Assembly: GCF_001422815.1 (NCBI RefSeq) | Contig: NZ_LMMP01000001.1 | Location: 117,847-181,846, forward strand | Direction: 5' to 3' | Source of the DNA: Methylobacterium sp. Leaf91 | Lineage (GTDB): Bacteria; Pseudomonadota; Alphaproteobacteria; Rhizobiales; Beijerinckiaceae | Length of the DNA: 64,000 nucleotides | Shown: in pieces, positions 27,207 through 35,349 of the stretch | Position numbering within the stretch: the first letter of the stretch is position 1 | Layout of the letters: each line of letters starts with the position of its first letter | Notes under the pieces: model-generated | What the model was told of the DNA's origin: nothing | What the model saw: the letters and a program-made list of their open reading frames with translations, nothing else | The model's database searches: none | Program-made: the position numbers and the translations under genes

Positions 27207-27707
27207 ATGGTGGCTTCCGGTTCTCTCCTCGCTCCCGACGACATCGCCCACGTCATTCAGGTCGCGCTCGCTCCCGCTTTCCTGCTGACGGCGCTGGCGA
27301 CGCTGCTCAATGTCTTCTCAACGCGCCTTGGGCGGGTGGCCGACCGTGTCGATGATGCCGCCGCCAGCTTGCAGAAGGCGGATGCGACCGAGGCGGCGCA
27401 CCTGTCGCGCCAACTGACCTATCTGCGTCAGCGCTCCTTCATGCTCGATGTGGCTGTGGTGCTGGCCTGTTTCGGCAGCATCATGACCGGCATCGCGGTG
27501 CTCACGCTTTTCGTCGGGGCCTTGCGCGATGCCGCCACGGCCTCCGTCTTGTTCGGATGCTTCGGCGTCGCCCTGGTCTGCACGGTGGCGGCCATCGTCG
27601 CCTTCCTTCTCGAGATCCTGATGGCGGGCCGCCGTATCAGGGACGAGGTCGACCGCCAGACGGTGCAGGCCTCGGATCGGGAAGCGTCTGGACCCGATCT
27701 CCCATAG
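27207..27707 (+). CDS. DUF2721 membrane protein
   Basis: A 166-residue protein with three hydrophobic helices (about residues 18-36, 78-104, 113-140). The signature region APAFLLTALATLLNVFSTRLGRVADR followed by LRQRSFMLDVAVVLACF is that of DUF2721. The first helix-proximal segment has conserved Asn and Arg residues. Function unknown. A GGAGGGATC stretch lies about 40 bases upstream. The start may be ATG 27207. Monocistronic, convergent with the DUF442 gene. Confidence 0.85.
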   Translation: MVASGSLLAPDDIAHVIQVALAPAFLLTALATLLNVFSTRLGRVADRVDDAAASLQKADATEAAHLSRQLTYLRQRSFMLDVAVVLACFGSIMTGIAVLTLFVGALRDAATASVLFGCFGVALVCTVAAIVAFLLEILMAGRRIRDEVDRQTVQASDREASGPDLP

Positions 27708-27763
27708 CGATCGCCGCGAACAGCACGGGCTTGATCCAATGTTGCGGACCGCCACCTGCGGCT

Positions 27764-28213
27764 TCAATCCTCGACGATCCCCTCGCCATGCGCGTCGAGC
27801 CAGCGAATTGCGCCGCTGAGGTCGAAGCCCCGTTCCCGGCCATAGGCCGCGACGTCATCGCGCCTCAAGCGTCCCGCCAACACCTCGCTCAAAGCCCAGA
27901 GGGTGAGCGAGCGGGTACCACTACGACAATGCGCGAGGACTGGGCCGGGCGCCCCTTCCACGGCGTCGCGGAACTGCGCGATGTCGTCGAGTGTGATGTC
28001 TGGGCCGGTAACCGGAAGATGGAGATAGGCCAGCCCCGCCGCCCTAGCAGCTGCGGCTTCGGCTTCGGCCTCCGTGCCCAATTGGCCGGGTTCTTCCCCC
28101 TCGGGCCTGTTGTTGATCAGCAGAGCGAACCCTTTTCCCGCCAAGTCGGCGATCTCGGCTTCGTTCGGCTGGCCGGAGACCGAAAGTCGGGATTCGATGG
28201 AGGTGATGGTCAT
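27764..28213 (-). CDS. DUF442 (TIGR01244-type) phosphatase-like protein
   Basis: A 149-residue protein. MTITSIESRLSVSGQPNEAEI starts the domain, LINNRPEGEEPGQ follows, and LAHCRSGTRSLTLWAL contains the HCxxGxxR phosphatase loop with the catalytic Cys. This is the Blh N-terminal, DSP-like phosphatase family linked in other bacteria to sulfide handling or biofilm signalling. The start at 28213 has AGGA upstream; a longer in-frame start at 28297 is rejected as unlike the family. Confidence 0.88.
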   Translation of the reverse strand: MTITSIESRLSVSGQPNEAEIADLAGKGFALLINNRPEGEEPGQLGTEAEAEAAAARAAGLAYLHLPVTGPDITLDDIAQFRDAVEGAPGPVLAHCRSGTRSLTLWALSEVLAGRLRRDDVAAYGRERGFDLSGAIRWLDAHGEGIVED

Positions 28214-28395
28214 GGAAGATCGTCCTTGGGGCTGCCTTGCGGCTCCGTTGGCGCTGCACGGACCCGCCACAGATCGTGTCCGTTCCGTGCGGCACAAGCG
28301 GGGCAGGCTGATTCCACCGCACGGCCCGCCTTGAACCCGGGATGGGTCTCGTCCGTTTCCGGTCTGATCCTCAACCCGCCTTCAGGATGACCACC

Positions 28396-28905
28396 ATGGC
28401 CGATGCAAGACAGATCGTCGACGCGCTCGTGCGCTCACGCAAGGGCGGGATCGCCGCCACGGCCGCCCTCGGTGGGCTCGCCCTCGTCGCGGGCCTGGCT
28501 CTTCGAGCACTCCGTCCTTCCCATGAGCCCGAAACCCCCGATCTCAGCCAAGTCGGCGAGGACGAGGCCCGCATCATGCTGCGCGCCATGGTGGCGGCGA
28601 CCTTGGCCGACGGCATCGTGGACACGCAGGAGCGCCAGCGCCTCGACGAGGCGGTAGAGGCGGCCGGTATCGACAAGGATGGCCGCGCCTGGCTCGAAAA
28701 GGAGCTGGCCGACCCGGCCGAGATCGACGAACTCGCCGAACGCGTGGATTCGCCGGAGAAGGGTGCCCGCCTCTATGCGGCAGCGCGTCTGGCCATCGAT
28801 GCCGATACGCTGCAGGAGCGGGAGTTCCTGAAGCGATTGGCCGAGGCCCTGGACGTCTCGCAGGACGTGGCGGCGAGGGTCGATGCCGGGCTCGAAAATG
28901 CCTGA
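28396..28905 (+). CDS. DUF533 / TerB-like protein
   Basis: A 169-residue protein: a membrane-type helix (GIAATAALGGLALVAGLALRAL, residues about 18-39), a short linker, then a helical TerB-like domain (EARIMLRAMVAATLADGIVDTQERQRLDEAVE and AARLAIDADTLQEREFLKRLAEAL) with acidic residues that could bind metal. Matches the tellurite-resistance TerB-like DUF533 inner-membrane proteins. AGGA lies eight bases before this ATG; another ATG three codons upstream is possible. Confidence 0.85.
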   Translation: MADARQIVDALVRSRKGGIAATAALGGLALVAGLALRALRPSHEPETPDLSQVGEDEARIMLRAMVAATLADGIVDTQERQRLDEAVEAAGIDKDGRAWLEKELADPAEIDELAERVDSPEKGARLYAAARLAIDADTLQEREFLKRLAEALDVSQDVAARVDAGLENA

Positions 28906-28948
28906 TGGAGAGCGATGTCGCGGGAGTTGACGCGCTCCGTACCGGCCC

Positions 28949-28973
28949 GATGGGGAAGTGCTACTTCCCCATC
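28949..28973. terminator. Hairpin between DUF533 and GNAT genes
   Basis: Perfect 10-bp stem GATGGGGAAG/CTTCCCCATC with a 5-base loop. It overlaps the last codons of the convergent GNAT gene, whose stop is in the loop. Likely acts on both strands. Confidence 0.7.
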
Positions 28974-29578
28974 CATTCGTGCCCTGCCACCAGCGCCTCA
29001 ACCGATCGTGTCCAGGTGCCGGGCTGGTCGGTGGCGCCGGTGCCGAGTGCCCGCTGGACCATGACGCTGTCGCTCCAGCGGCCGTACTTGTAGCCCACCG
29101 CCGGCAACAGGCCGACACGGACGAAGCCGCAGGTCTCGTGGAGCCGCAGGGACGCTTCGTTCTGCGCGTCGATATAGCCGATCATCTGGCGGTAGCCACC
29201 GGCGGCGCAGGCCTCGATCAAAGCCGGCAGCAGGCGTCGCCCGATGCCGGCGTTCAGGTGCTCGTGATGAACGTAGATCGAGTGCTTGAGCGTGTAGCGA
29301 TAGGCCGGGCGCTTCCGGAACGGGACAGCGTAAGCGTAGCCCGCCACCACCCCATCGCGGTCGGCCACAAGATGCGGCAGACGCCTCTTGCGCATGGCCT
29401 TGCGGCGGCGCTTGAGGTCGTCGGGATGGAGCGGATCCGCTTCGAAATCCCCCACATCACCTACGCCCCGCCGAATATGGTGAGCGTAGATCGCCACCAT
29501 GGCCGGCACGTCCGCATCCGAGGAGGGCCGGATGATGATCCCGGTATCGGAGGCGGCGGGCGGCCCTTCCGGATTCAC
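28961..29578 (-). CDS. GNAT N-acetyltransferase (phosphinothricin acetyltransferase-like)
   Basis: A 205-residue acetyltransferase. IRPSSDADVPAMVAIYAHHI begins the domain, KHSIYVHHEHLNAGIGRRLLPALIEA holds the acetyl-CoA pyrophosphate loop, and YIDAQNEASLRLHETCGFVRVG is the C-terminal GNAT core. It resembles PAT/methionine sulfoximine acetyltransferases. A C-terminal extension of about 25 residues is unusual. The start overlaps the upstream decarboxylase stop by four bases (ATGA), so it is co-translated with the amine-producing enzyme and may acetylate its product; this is an inference. Confidence 0.88.
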   Translation of the reverse strand: MNPEGPPAASDTGIIIRPSSDADVPAMVAIYAHHIRRGVGDVGDFEADPLHPDDLKRRRKAMRKRRLPHLVADRDGVVAGYAYAVPFRKRPAYRYTLKHSIYVHHEHLNAGIGRRLLPALIEACAAGGYRQMIGYIDAQNEASLRLHETCGFVRVGLLPAVGYKYGRWSDSVMVQRALGTGATDQPGTWTRSVEALVAGHEWMGK

Positions 29579-31920
29579 AGGCGATTCTCGCGCATGACAT
29601 AGGTGTAGAAGCGGATGGTCCCATCGGGATCGACGTTGCGGAACACGCCCTGAATCTCGGCCTCGAAGCCCGGGAACAGGTTCGCGGAGCGCTCGAACAT
29701 CTTGAAGTAGTCCAGCATGGGTTTCGCCCGTTCGTCCAGTCGTTCGCCCGGCAGCACCGTGCCGATGCCCGGCGGGTAGACTAGAAGCAAGGTCGTCGCC
29801 ACGCGACCTTCCGCTTCCGCGATCGGCACGTAATCGACGTTGTTGCGGGTGAGCTGCTGCACCGCCTCCTTCGGAGTCATGACCATCTCGGGCAGGTGGC
29901 CGGGTTCGAACTGCTTGCGTTGAAGGGTGCTGGTGCCGTGCTCGCGGTGGAAGGCGTGGAAATCCGCGCAGAGGTCGCGCAGGCGTACGCCCTTGTAGCG
30001 GTTCGGCCGGCGCCGGACGAATTCCGGCATGGCATCCTCGAGCGGCACATTCTCGTCATGCAGGCGCTTGAAGGCCACGAGGCCGGAGATGAGCGTGCCG
30101 GCCTTGGAGGATTCGACGCCCGGCGTCAGCAGGAATAGGAGCGAGTTGAGGTCGTTCTTCTCCGGCACGATGCGGTTTTCGCGCAGGTACTGGGCCACGA
30201 TGGGCGCGGGCACGCCGTGCTCGGCATATTCCCCCGTGCGCCGGTCGAAGCCGGGGGTGAGCACGGTGAGCTTGTTCGGGTCGGTCATGGCGTAGTTCGG
30301 CGCCACATGGTTGAAGCCGTGCCAGGCGGCACCGGGGGTCAGCTCCCAGTATTTCGCGTCGCTGGCGAGCTCGTCCGTCGAGACGCTCTCCCACGGCACC
30401 TTGCCCTCCGGGCCCTTCACCGTGTCCGGCACGAAGGGGTCGAAGAACCAGCGGCGCAGAGGATCGCCCTCCTTCTCCTCGAATTCGCGGCGGATGGCAC
30501 GGACCTTCTTGCGCCATTCGATGCCAAGCCGGATCGTGTCGTCCCACAGGACGACGCCCGAGCGGCCCTTCATCATCTGCGCGCCGACATCGAGCGAGGC
30601 GAAGAGCGGGTAGAACGGCGAGGTCGAGGCGTGGACGAGGAAGGTCTCGTTGAAGCGCCGGTGCTCGATGCGCCGGGTCTGGCCGCGAATATGGCTGTCC
30701 TTGGTATGGATCTGCGAGGCTTGTGAGAAGCTCGCCAGCTGCTTGTGGGTCGATTGCGTGGCGATGATGCCGGGCGAGGTCTCGTCGAGGCCCTTCAGTC
30801 CCATGGCGAAGCGGCCGGCGAAGAGGGGGTGGAACTTCATGAAGCCCGCCCAGGCCTCGTCGAACAGGATGTAGTCGCAGAGATGCCCGATCTTCTCGAG
30901 GATCATCTGCGCGTTGTAGATGGTGCCGTCATAGGTGCACTGCTCCACCACCGCCACGCGGAACGGGCGCTCGCGCTTCCAGGCTTCCTTGTCGGTGATG
31001 AGGGGGTTGGTGCGGATCTTCTCACGAATGGCCGCCTCGTCGAGGGCCTCGTGATACATCGGGCCGATCAGGCCGAAGCAGTTGCGGTCGGTCTCCAGGA
31101 AGACCGGAACCGCGCCGCCGAGGAACAGGGCGCCGTGATGGGCCGCCTTGTGGTTGTTGCGGTCGAACAGGACGAGGTCGCCCTCCGCCACCAGGGCCGA
31201 GAGCACGATCTTGTTGGAGGCCGAGGTGCCGTTGAGGACGAAATAGGTTTTTTCGGCCCCGAAGATGACGGCGGCTTCTTTCTGCGCCTTCAAGGCCGGG
31301 CCTTCGTGGACCAGAAGGTCGCCGAGATCGAGCACGGAATTGTCGAGGTCGTCGCGGAACACGGCCTCGCCGAGATGCTCCACAAAGATACGCCCGATCG
31401 GCGAGCGGTTGTAGAAGATGCCGCCGTTATGGCCGGGGCAGGTCCAGAGCTGGTTGCCCTGCTCGGCATAGTCCACCAGCGCGCCGAAGAACGGCGTCTT
31501 CAGGGTCTCGGCATATTGCTTCACGCGGCTCACCAGGCCGCGGGCGATGTAGTCCGGGGTCTCTTCGGCCAGGAAGATGTAGCCGTCGATGAAGTCGAGC
31601 ACTTCGACGGGGATGTCCTCCAGGCGCTTGCGGCGGACCATGATGACGATGGGCATTTCGAGCCCGCGCTTCCGCATCAGGTTGATGAGGGCCGCCGCCT
31701 TGCCGTCGAGGCCGCGCTTGCCCCAATCCACCACCATGCAGCCGATGGCGGCATCGGTCTGGACCGCGATGGCTGCGTCCTCCACGCGGCGGGCGCGGAC
31801 CACTTCGAAGCCGAGCTTCTCCACAGAGCCGATGATCTGCTGGACGCGCACGCCCTCGAGGTCGTCCGGATCGAAGTTAGGCGCGCACATGAGCACGGTG
31901 AAGCGGCGAAAGAAGTCCAT
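29575..31920 (-). CDS. Orn/Lys/Arg decarboxylase
   Basis: A 781-residue fold-type I PLP enzyme. Residues 1-130 form the receiver-like wing domain (FRRFTVLMCAPNFDPDDLEG, VDWGKRG). The PLP domain includes FVLNGTSASNKIV, the DEAW aspartate (ILFDEAWAGFMKF) and the Schiff-base lysine in STHKQLASFSQASQIH. The C-terminal domain follows to MRENRL. Length matches arginine or lysine decarboxylases of the acid-stress type. It releases CO2 from a basic amino acid to form a polyamine; which amino acid cannot be decided from motifs alone. Start at 31920 begins the wing domain; a GGAG lies about 14 bases upstream. Confidence 0.92.
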   Translation of the reverse strand: MDFFRRFTVLMCAPNFDPDDLEGVRVQQIIGSVEKLGFEVVRARRVEDAAIAVQTDAAIGCMVVDWGKRGLDGKAAALINLMRKRGLEMPIVIMVRRKRLEDIPVEVLDFIDGYIFLAEETPDYIARGLVSRVKQYAETLKTPFFGALVDYAEQGNQLWTCPGHNGGIFYNRSPIGRIFVEHLGEAVFRDDLDNSVLDLGDLLVHEGPALKAQKEAAVIFGAEKTYFVLNGTSASNKIVLSALVAEGDLVLFDRNNHKAAHHGALFLGGAVPVFLETDRNCFGLIGPMYHEALDEAAIREKIRTNPLITDKEAWKRERPFRVAVVEQCTYDGTIYNAQMILEKIGHLCDYILFDEAWAGFMKFHPLFAGRFAMGLKGLDETSPGIIATQSTHKQLASFSQASQIHTKDSHIRGQTRRIEHRRFNETFLVHASTSPFYPLFASLDVGAQMMKGRSGVVLWDDTIRLGIEWRKKVRAIRREFEEKEGDPLRRWFFDPFVPDTVKGPEGKVPWESVSTDELASDAKYWELTPGAAWHGFNHVAPNYAMTDPNKLTVLTPGFDRRTGEYAEHGVPAPIVAQYLRENRIVPEKNDLNSLLFLLTPGVESSKAGTLISGLVAFKRLHDENVPLEDAMPEFVRRRPNRYKGVRLRDLCADFHAFHREHGTSTLQRKQFEPGHLPEMVMTPKEAVQQLTRNNVDYVPIAEAEGRVATTLLLVYPPGIGTVLPGERLDERAKPMLDYFKMFERSANLFPGFEAEIQGVFRNVDPDGTIRFYTYVMRENRL

Positions 31921-31981
31921 GCGGGGGAAGGCTCCGGTGGTCGGATGAATCGAGGGTGTGTGGGCGCGTTCGCGTTCGGGA

Positions 31982-33010
31982 TCAACCAGGCCGGCCGGCG
32001 AGATTGAGCCGGCGGATGACGACATAGACGGCCAGCGCCGCGAGCGCGCCGATGATCAGGGCGATCATGGAGCCGCTGTCGGTTTCGGAAAAGAACAGGC
32101 CCTTGGTGTTCATGCCGAAGACGCCCGTGACCAGGGTGGGCGGCAGAAACAGGGCCGTGAGGATGGAGAGGGTGAAGAGCTGCCGGTTGGTCAGCGCGGT
32201 CGTGCGGGCGGCGATCTCATCCTGGAGAAGCCGGCTGCGCTCGGACAGGACATGCATGTCCCGGTGGAGCGAATCGAGGCGCTGGACCACGCGCGCCGCC
32301 ATGGCGCCGACGGCTCCCGGCAATTGGTCGCCCTCCATGGCGGCCTCATCCTCGAGCCGGTGGAACACCGCGCGTAAGCCGGCGAGTTGACGGTGGGAGC
32401 GCACGGATTGGCGGCGGATCGGTCCCAACGGCCTGGCATCGTCGGCCTTGGCCTCGTCGAGCATGTCGTCCTCGATGGAATCGAGGGAGGAGGACAGGCG
32501 ATCGGACGTGGCATTGAGCGATGCGATGGTGCTGCCGACGAAGCGCTCCAGCAGCTTTGCCGGGCCGGGAACGAGGGTGCCGGACAGGACCGCGTCGCGG
32601 GCGGCGACCGCGCAGGCCGTGGCATGGCGACGGCCACTGACCAGATAGCCTGGACCGAGAACGCAATGGAGGCGGCCGTTCGGTTCTTCGCTCGACGACC
32701 CGTCGAAAGCGCGTTCCCGGTCGGCGATGACGAAGCCGGCATGAGGGCCATCGACGACGACACGCTGATGCTCGTCGCGGGCGAAGGTTGCGGCGGCGAG
32801 ACGGGGCGGGCCAAGGCGTCCCTCAAGGATCAGCGCCTCGGTCCGCGCATCGACGAGATCGACGTGAAGCCAAACGAAGCCGTGTTCCGGGTCACCGAGG
32901 GAAGGAAGCTCGTCCCCCAGCGCAACCTGGCGTCCCCGTCCATCCGTGTCGAAGGCGAGGGCGAAGATCAGCCCCGGGAGGGACGATTCCTCGATGAGAA
33001 GATGCTGCAT
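31982..33010 (-). CDS. CorA-type divalent cation transporter (ZntB-like)
   Basis: A 342-residue protein. A soluble N-terminal domain (about residues 1-270) includes a long helical stalk (HRQLAGLRAVFHRLEDEAA, LLQDEIAARTTALTNRQLFTLSI). Two C-terminal membrane helices follow, with the pore signature GMNTKGLFF near residue 302 and a basic end RRLNLAGRPG. The GMN motif is diagnostic of CorA; the early part resembles ZntB zinc transporters. The start at 33010 is chosen by family length; ribosome site weak and the frame stays open upstream. Intergenic gap to the decarboxylase is 61 bases. Confidence 0.88.
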   Translation of the reverse strand: MQHLLIEESSLPGLIFALAFDTDGRGRQVALGDELPSLGDPEHGFVWLHVDLVDARTEALILEGRLGPPRLAAATFARDEHQRVVVDGPHAGFVIADRERAFDGSSSEEPNGRLHCVLGPGYLVSGRRHATACAVAARDAVLSGTLVPGPAKLLERFVGSTIASLNATSDRLSSSLDSIEDDMLDEAKADDARPLGPIRRQSVRSHRQLAGLRAVFHRLEDEAAMEGDQLPGAVGAMAARVVQRLDSLHRDMHVLSERSRLLQDEIAARTTALTNRQLFTLSILTALFLPPTLVTGVFGMNTKGLFFSETDSGSMIALIIGALAALAVYVVIRRLNLAGRPG

Positions 33011-33547
33011 AATGCGTTCGCGGCGAACATGGCCGGCAAAATACCGGCTCACTATCGCGCTGGATCGCAAGGCTGGGCGACACTGTGATGACGACGAGGC
33101 GCGTCTGCTGCCATCGTATTCTCCCGATGGATCAGACGACTCACAGGGACGGGGCGGAGCGACGACGTCGATGGTCGAGCGGTGATTGGCCATCATGACG
33201 TGCATTCGCGAGGGATCGCGCTGAGCGTCACCAGTCGCCTTCGCATCACGGCCGCCTGCGCGACATTCTTCGGTGAGCCTTGCTGGGCCAAGCGCTCGTG
33301 GAAGGGCATGCAGTGATGATGAACATCGCCTGTGCTTGCCGGCAGCATCTGCACTTCGCCGAGGTTCGTCGGACTGGGCGGAAAATAACGCCGCGTCGTC
33401 CGAGGTCTTCATCGTCGCTATTCGCCTCCAGCGTGCGGCAGGCCGTCGCTGGACATCTCTTCCACTAGCTTCGTTCCGCCCCGTCCTACATCCTCATTTC
33501 GTAAGACGATTCAGACTACCCTCTAGAAGTAAATTACCGACATATTA
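33011..33547. other. Non-coding stretch, nothing recognised
   Basis: About 540 bases with no open frame that resembles a protein family and no clear hairpin or motif. GC is uneven, becoming AT-rich towards 33540. It presumably holds the promoter of the CorA-type gene and degraded sequence next to the RTX relic. Confidence 0.5.
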
Positions 33548-34262
33548 CTAGATCAGGAGTCCAAAGTCCGCCCCACTCAAGGATTACTTAGCAACATCTC
33601 TCAGGATTATACTGTTGACAAGAGCAACATCATCGAACGTGACAAGAGTGTCCGCCCCCCCTGTTCAACATAGTAAGGTTGATATCCTCGAAGCTGCTCA
33701 CGAAGGCTGACACGTCGAAATGATCGAAGCCCTTCGCAAAACCATAGACGTTATCCTTCCCGAAATTCATTTCGAAAATGAAGGTATCAGCTCCCCTAGC
33801 TGCATACAGCTTGTCGTTACCCGTGCCGCCATCGATCACCGTGTCACCCACGCCGGCCCTGATGACATCGTTCCCCTTTGTCCCCGACACCGTGGCGAAG
33901 GTATCCTTGGCGTTCTGCAGGTTGACCGTCGTGCCTGCGGTCACGCCCGACAGATCGAGGGACAGAGCTCCGCGCACATAGATCGTCTCGATGCTCTTGA
34001 AGCTTGTGTCGGTGAACGTGAAAGTATCGGCTCCAAGAAGCAGGAGCCTGTCCTGCCCATCTACCCCGTCGACCAGCGCTGGTGCATTGGTAACTGCCAG
34101 CTTATCATTGCCGTCGCCGCCGATCAGTGTATCGGATGCTCCTACTCCCCGGAGGAAATCGTTACCGGCCAAGCGCGTCAGGATATTAATGCCGCTATCG
34201 CCGATCAGGACGTCTTCGTATCGACTACATGGCCGGCGAGGCACTTTGAGCCCTCGCTCCAC
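33548..34262 (-). pseudogene. Decayed RTX (hemolysin-type calcium-binding) protein gene
   Basis: The frame encodes RTX nonapeptide-type repeats: LAGNDFLRGVGASDTLIGGDGNDKL near the start, and later GTKGNDVIRAGVGDTVIDGGTGNDKL followed by the C-terminal module ADTFIFEMNFGKDNVYGFAKGFDHFDV. After EDINLTMLNRG the frame breaks at a run of seven G (plus-strand C, 33655-33661). Dropping one G restores ADTLVTFDDVALVNSIILRDVAK, then a TAA (33584-33586) interrupts before SLSGADFG and a final TAG. The N-terminus also begins abruptly with unrelated residues. So this is a 3' fragment of a secreted calcium-binding protein gene with at least one frameshift. Confidence 0.75.
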
Positions 34263-34576
34263 CGGCGAATGACGCAGGATGGTGCCCCGCCGACATCGAA
34301 TGCCATTCAGAATCGGTCATGGCTGCGGAACACTCGTCCGCTCCGACCCTGGACGATGTCGTTCCGCCGGGCCTCCGACGGTTCAAACCCGGATCGCCAC
34401 GAGATCGGAGCCTCTCCCGCGTTGAGGGACCGAACAGCGTTGAACCGAGGGCAGAGGCAAGGTGCGGGTTAGGGCGGAGCTCGAATGGGGAGAAAGCAAA
34501 TCGGCCACCGGGAAATCACCGGGCGGCACCGACAGGATCACCCCCGATCCCTGGACCGGATTTAGCCAGACAGGAT
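34263..34576. other. Non-coding stretch downstream of NepR-like gene
   Basis: About 310 bases without a supported gene, hairpin or repeat. Together with the RTX relic it looks like an eroded region. Confidence 0.45.
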
Positions 34577-34771
34577 CTAGCGGTCCCTGTCCGCCTCCAG
34601 CTGTTTCATGAGCTCGGCAAGGCGAGGGTCGAGCGGCTCGTCGATGACGGGCTCGTAGAGGGCCTGCAGCTCCTCGCCGAGACGCCGCCGGGTGGTCTCG
34701 GTCAGCGCGCTGTTGAGATCCCTAGTGCGCGGCCGGGGCCGGGCTGGCTCGCGATAGTCTTCAATGAGCAT
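34577..34771 (-). CDS. NepR-like anti-sigma factor
   Basis: A 64-residue protein. Residues about 30-58, LGEELQALYEPVIDEPLDPRLAELMKQLE, match the two-helix NepR pattern (helix, EPV/EPL linker, then the second helix) that binds the general stress sigma factor EcfG or its mimic PhyR in alphaproteobacteria. The ATG has AAGGAG five bases upstream, and a GTG two codons earlier is less well placed. It stands alone: no ecfG, phyR or stress histidine kinase is next to it. It is therefore probably a paralogue of the main nepR. Family call is from pattern memory, so moderately sure. Confidence 0.7.
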   Translation of the reverse strand: MLIEDYREPARPRPRTRDLNSALTETTRRRLGEELQALYEPVIDEPLDPRLAELMKQLEADRDR

Positions 34772-34929
34772 CGCCACTCCTTCGATAACACAAGAAATGT
34801 GAACGCCGGGATCGAAGATAGGTTCATATGTCGCGGTGAACGGGGTTTACCGCCCGAGGGAACGAGCCCGACGGAGATAGGCCCCTGAGTGCGAAAATAC
34901 CTCCCGGCAGAAGTCAGCGCCTGCGTCGA

Positions 34930-35207
34930 TCAGAAAGTCGCAGCGTTGAAACTGCCCACAGAGCTTCCGGTCATGGACGGGCTGCGCTCAGACCAGAATG
35001 GCCCGCCGGGAGATTTTTTTGGGAATACCGAACCATCGCTTTTACTTCGCAAACGACCATCGAACGAAACTGTAGCTGAGATATCGAGAGCACCTTTCGA
35101 GGTCGAGTGACGGCGGCGGGCTTGCTGATCGTTGACGAACGGACACCAGAGCACTGCCATCAGGGAGGACAAATACACCTCTGTGCCGCTTTCCTCATAT
35201 ATCGGCA
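34930..35207 (-). CDS. Possible hypothetical protein, 92 residues
   Basis: Open frame starting MPIYEESGTEVYLSS, upstream of the SWIM operon but on the other strand. Composition is not clearly coding, codon bias is weak and no family is recognised. GAGGCAGCAG lies before the ATG. Reported with low confidence; the surrounding 34772-35349 otherwise contains only an AT-rich promoter-like stretch. Confidence 0.25.
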
Positions 35208-35238
35208 TTTCTGCTGCCTCTTTCTTACAGAGGAATAT

Positions 35239-35267
35239 TTGTTTTATTCTTATTATAAACTTTAAAT
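35239..35267 (+). promoter_or_regulatory. Candidate promoter of the SWIM-MoxR-VWA cluster
   Basis: TTGTTT (35239-35244) and TTAAAT (35262-35267) are separated by exactly 17 bases inside a strikingly AT-rich 60-base patch, about 80 bases upstream of the SWIM gene. AT-rich patches are rare in this window. Confidence 0.4.
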
Positions 35268-35349
35268 ACAGATTTATGCTTGCGTTGCGGCTCGGGGCGG
35301 CTAGGCTCCCTCGAGTCATCCAGCTTCGGAATCGCCGTCCCATCGCCAT

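Noticed and set aside
33273..33551. 92-codon plus-strand frame next to the RTX relic
   Set aside because: No ribosome site, poor codon bias and no recognisable domain.
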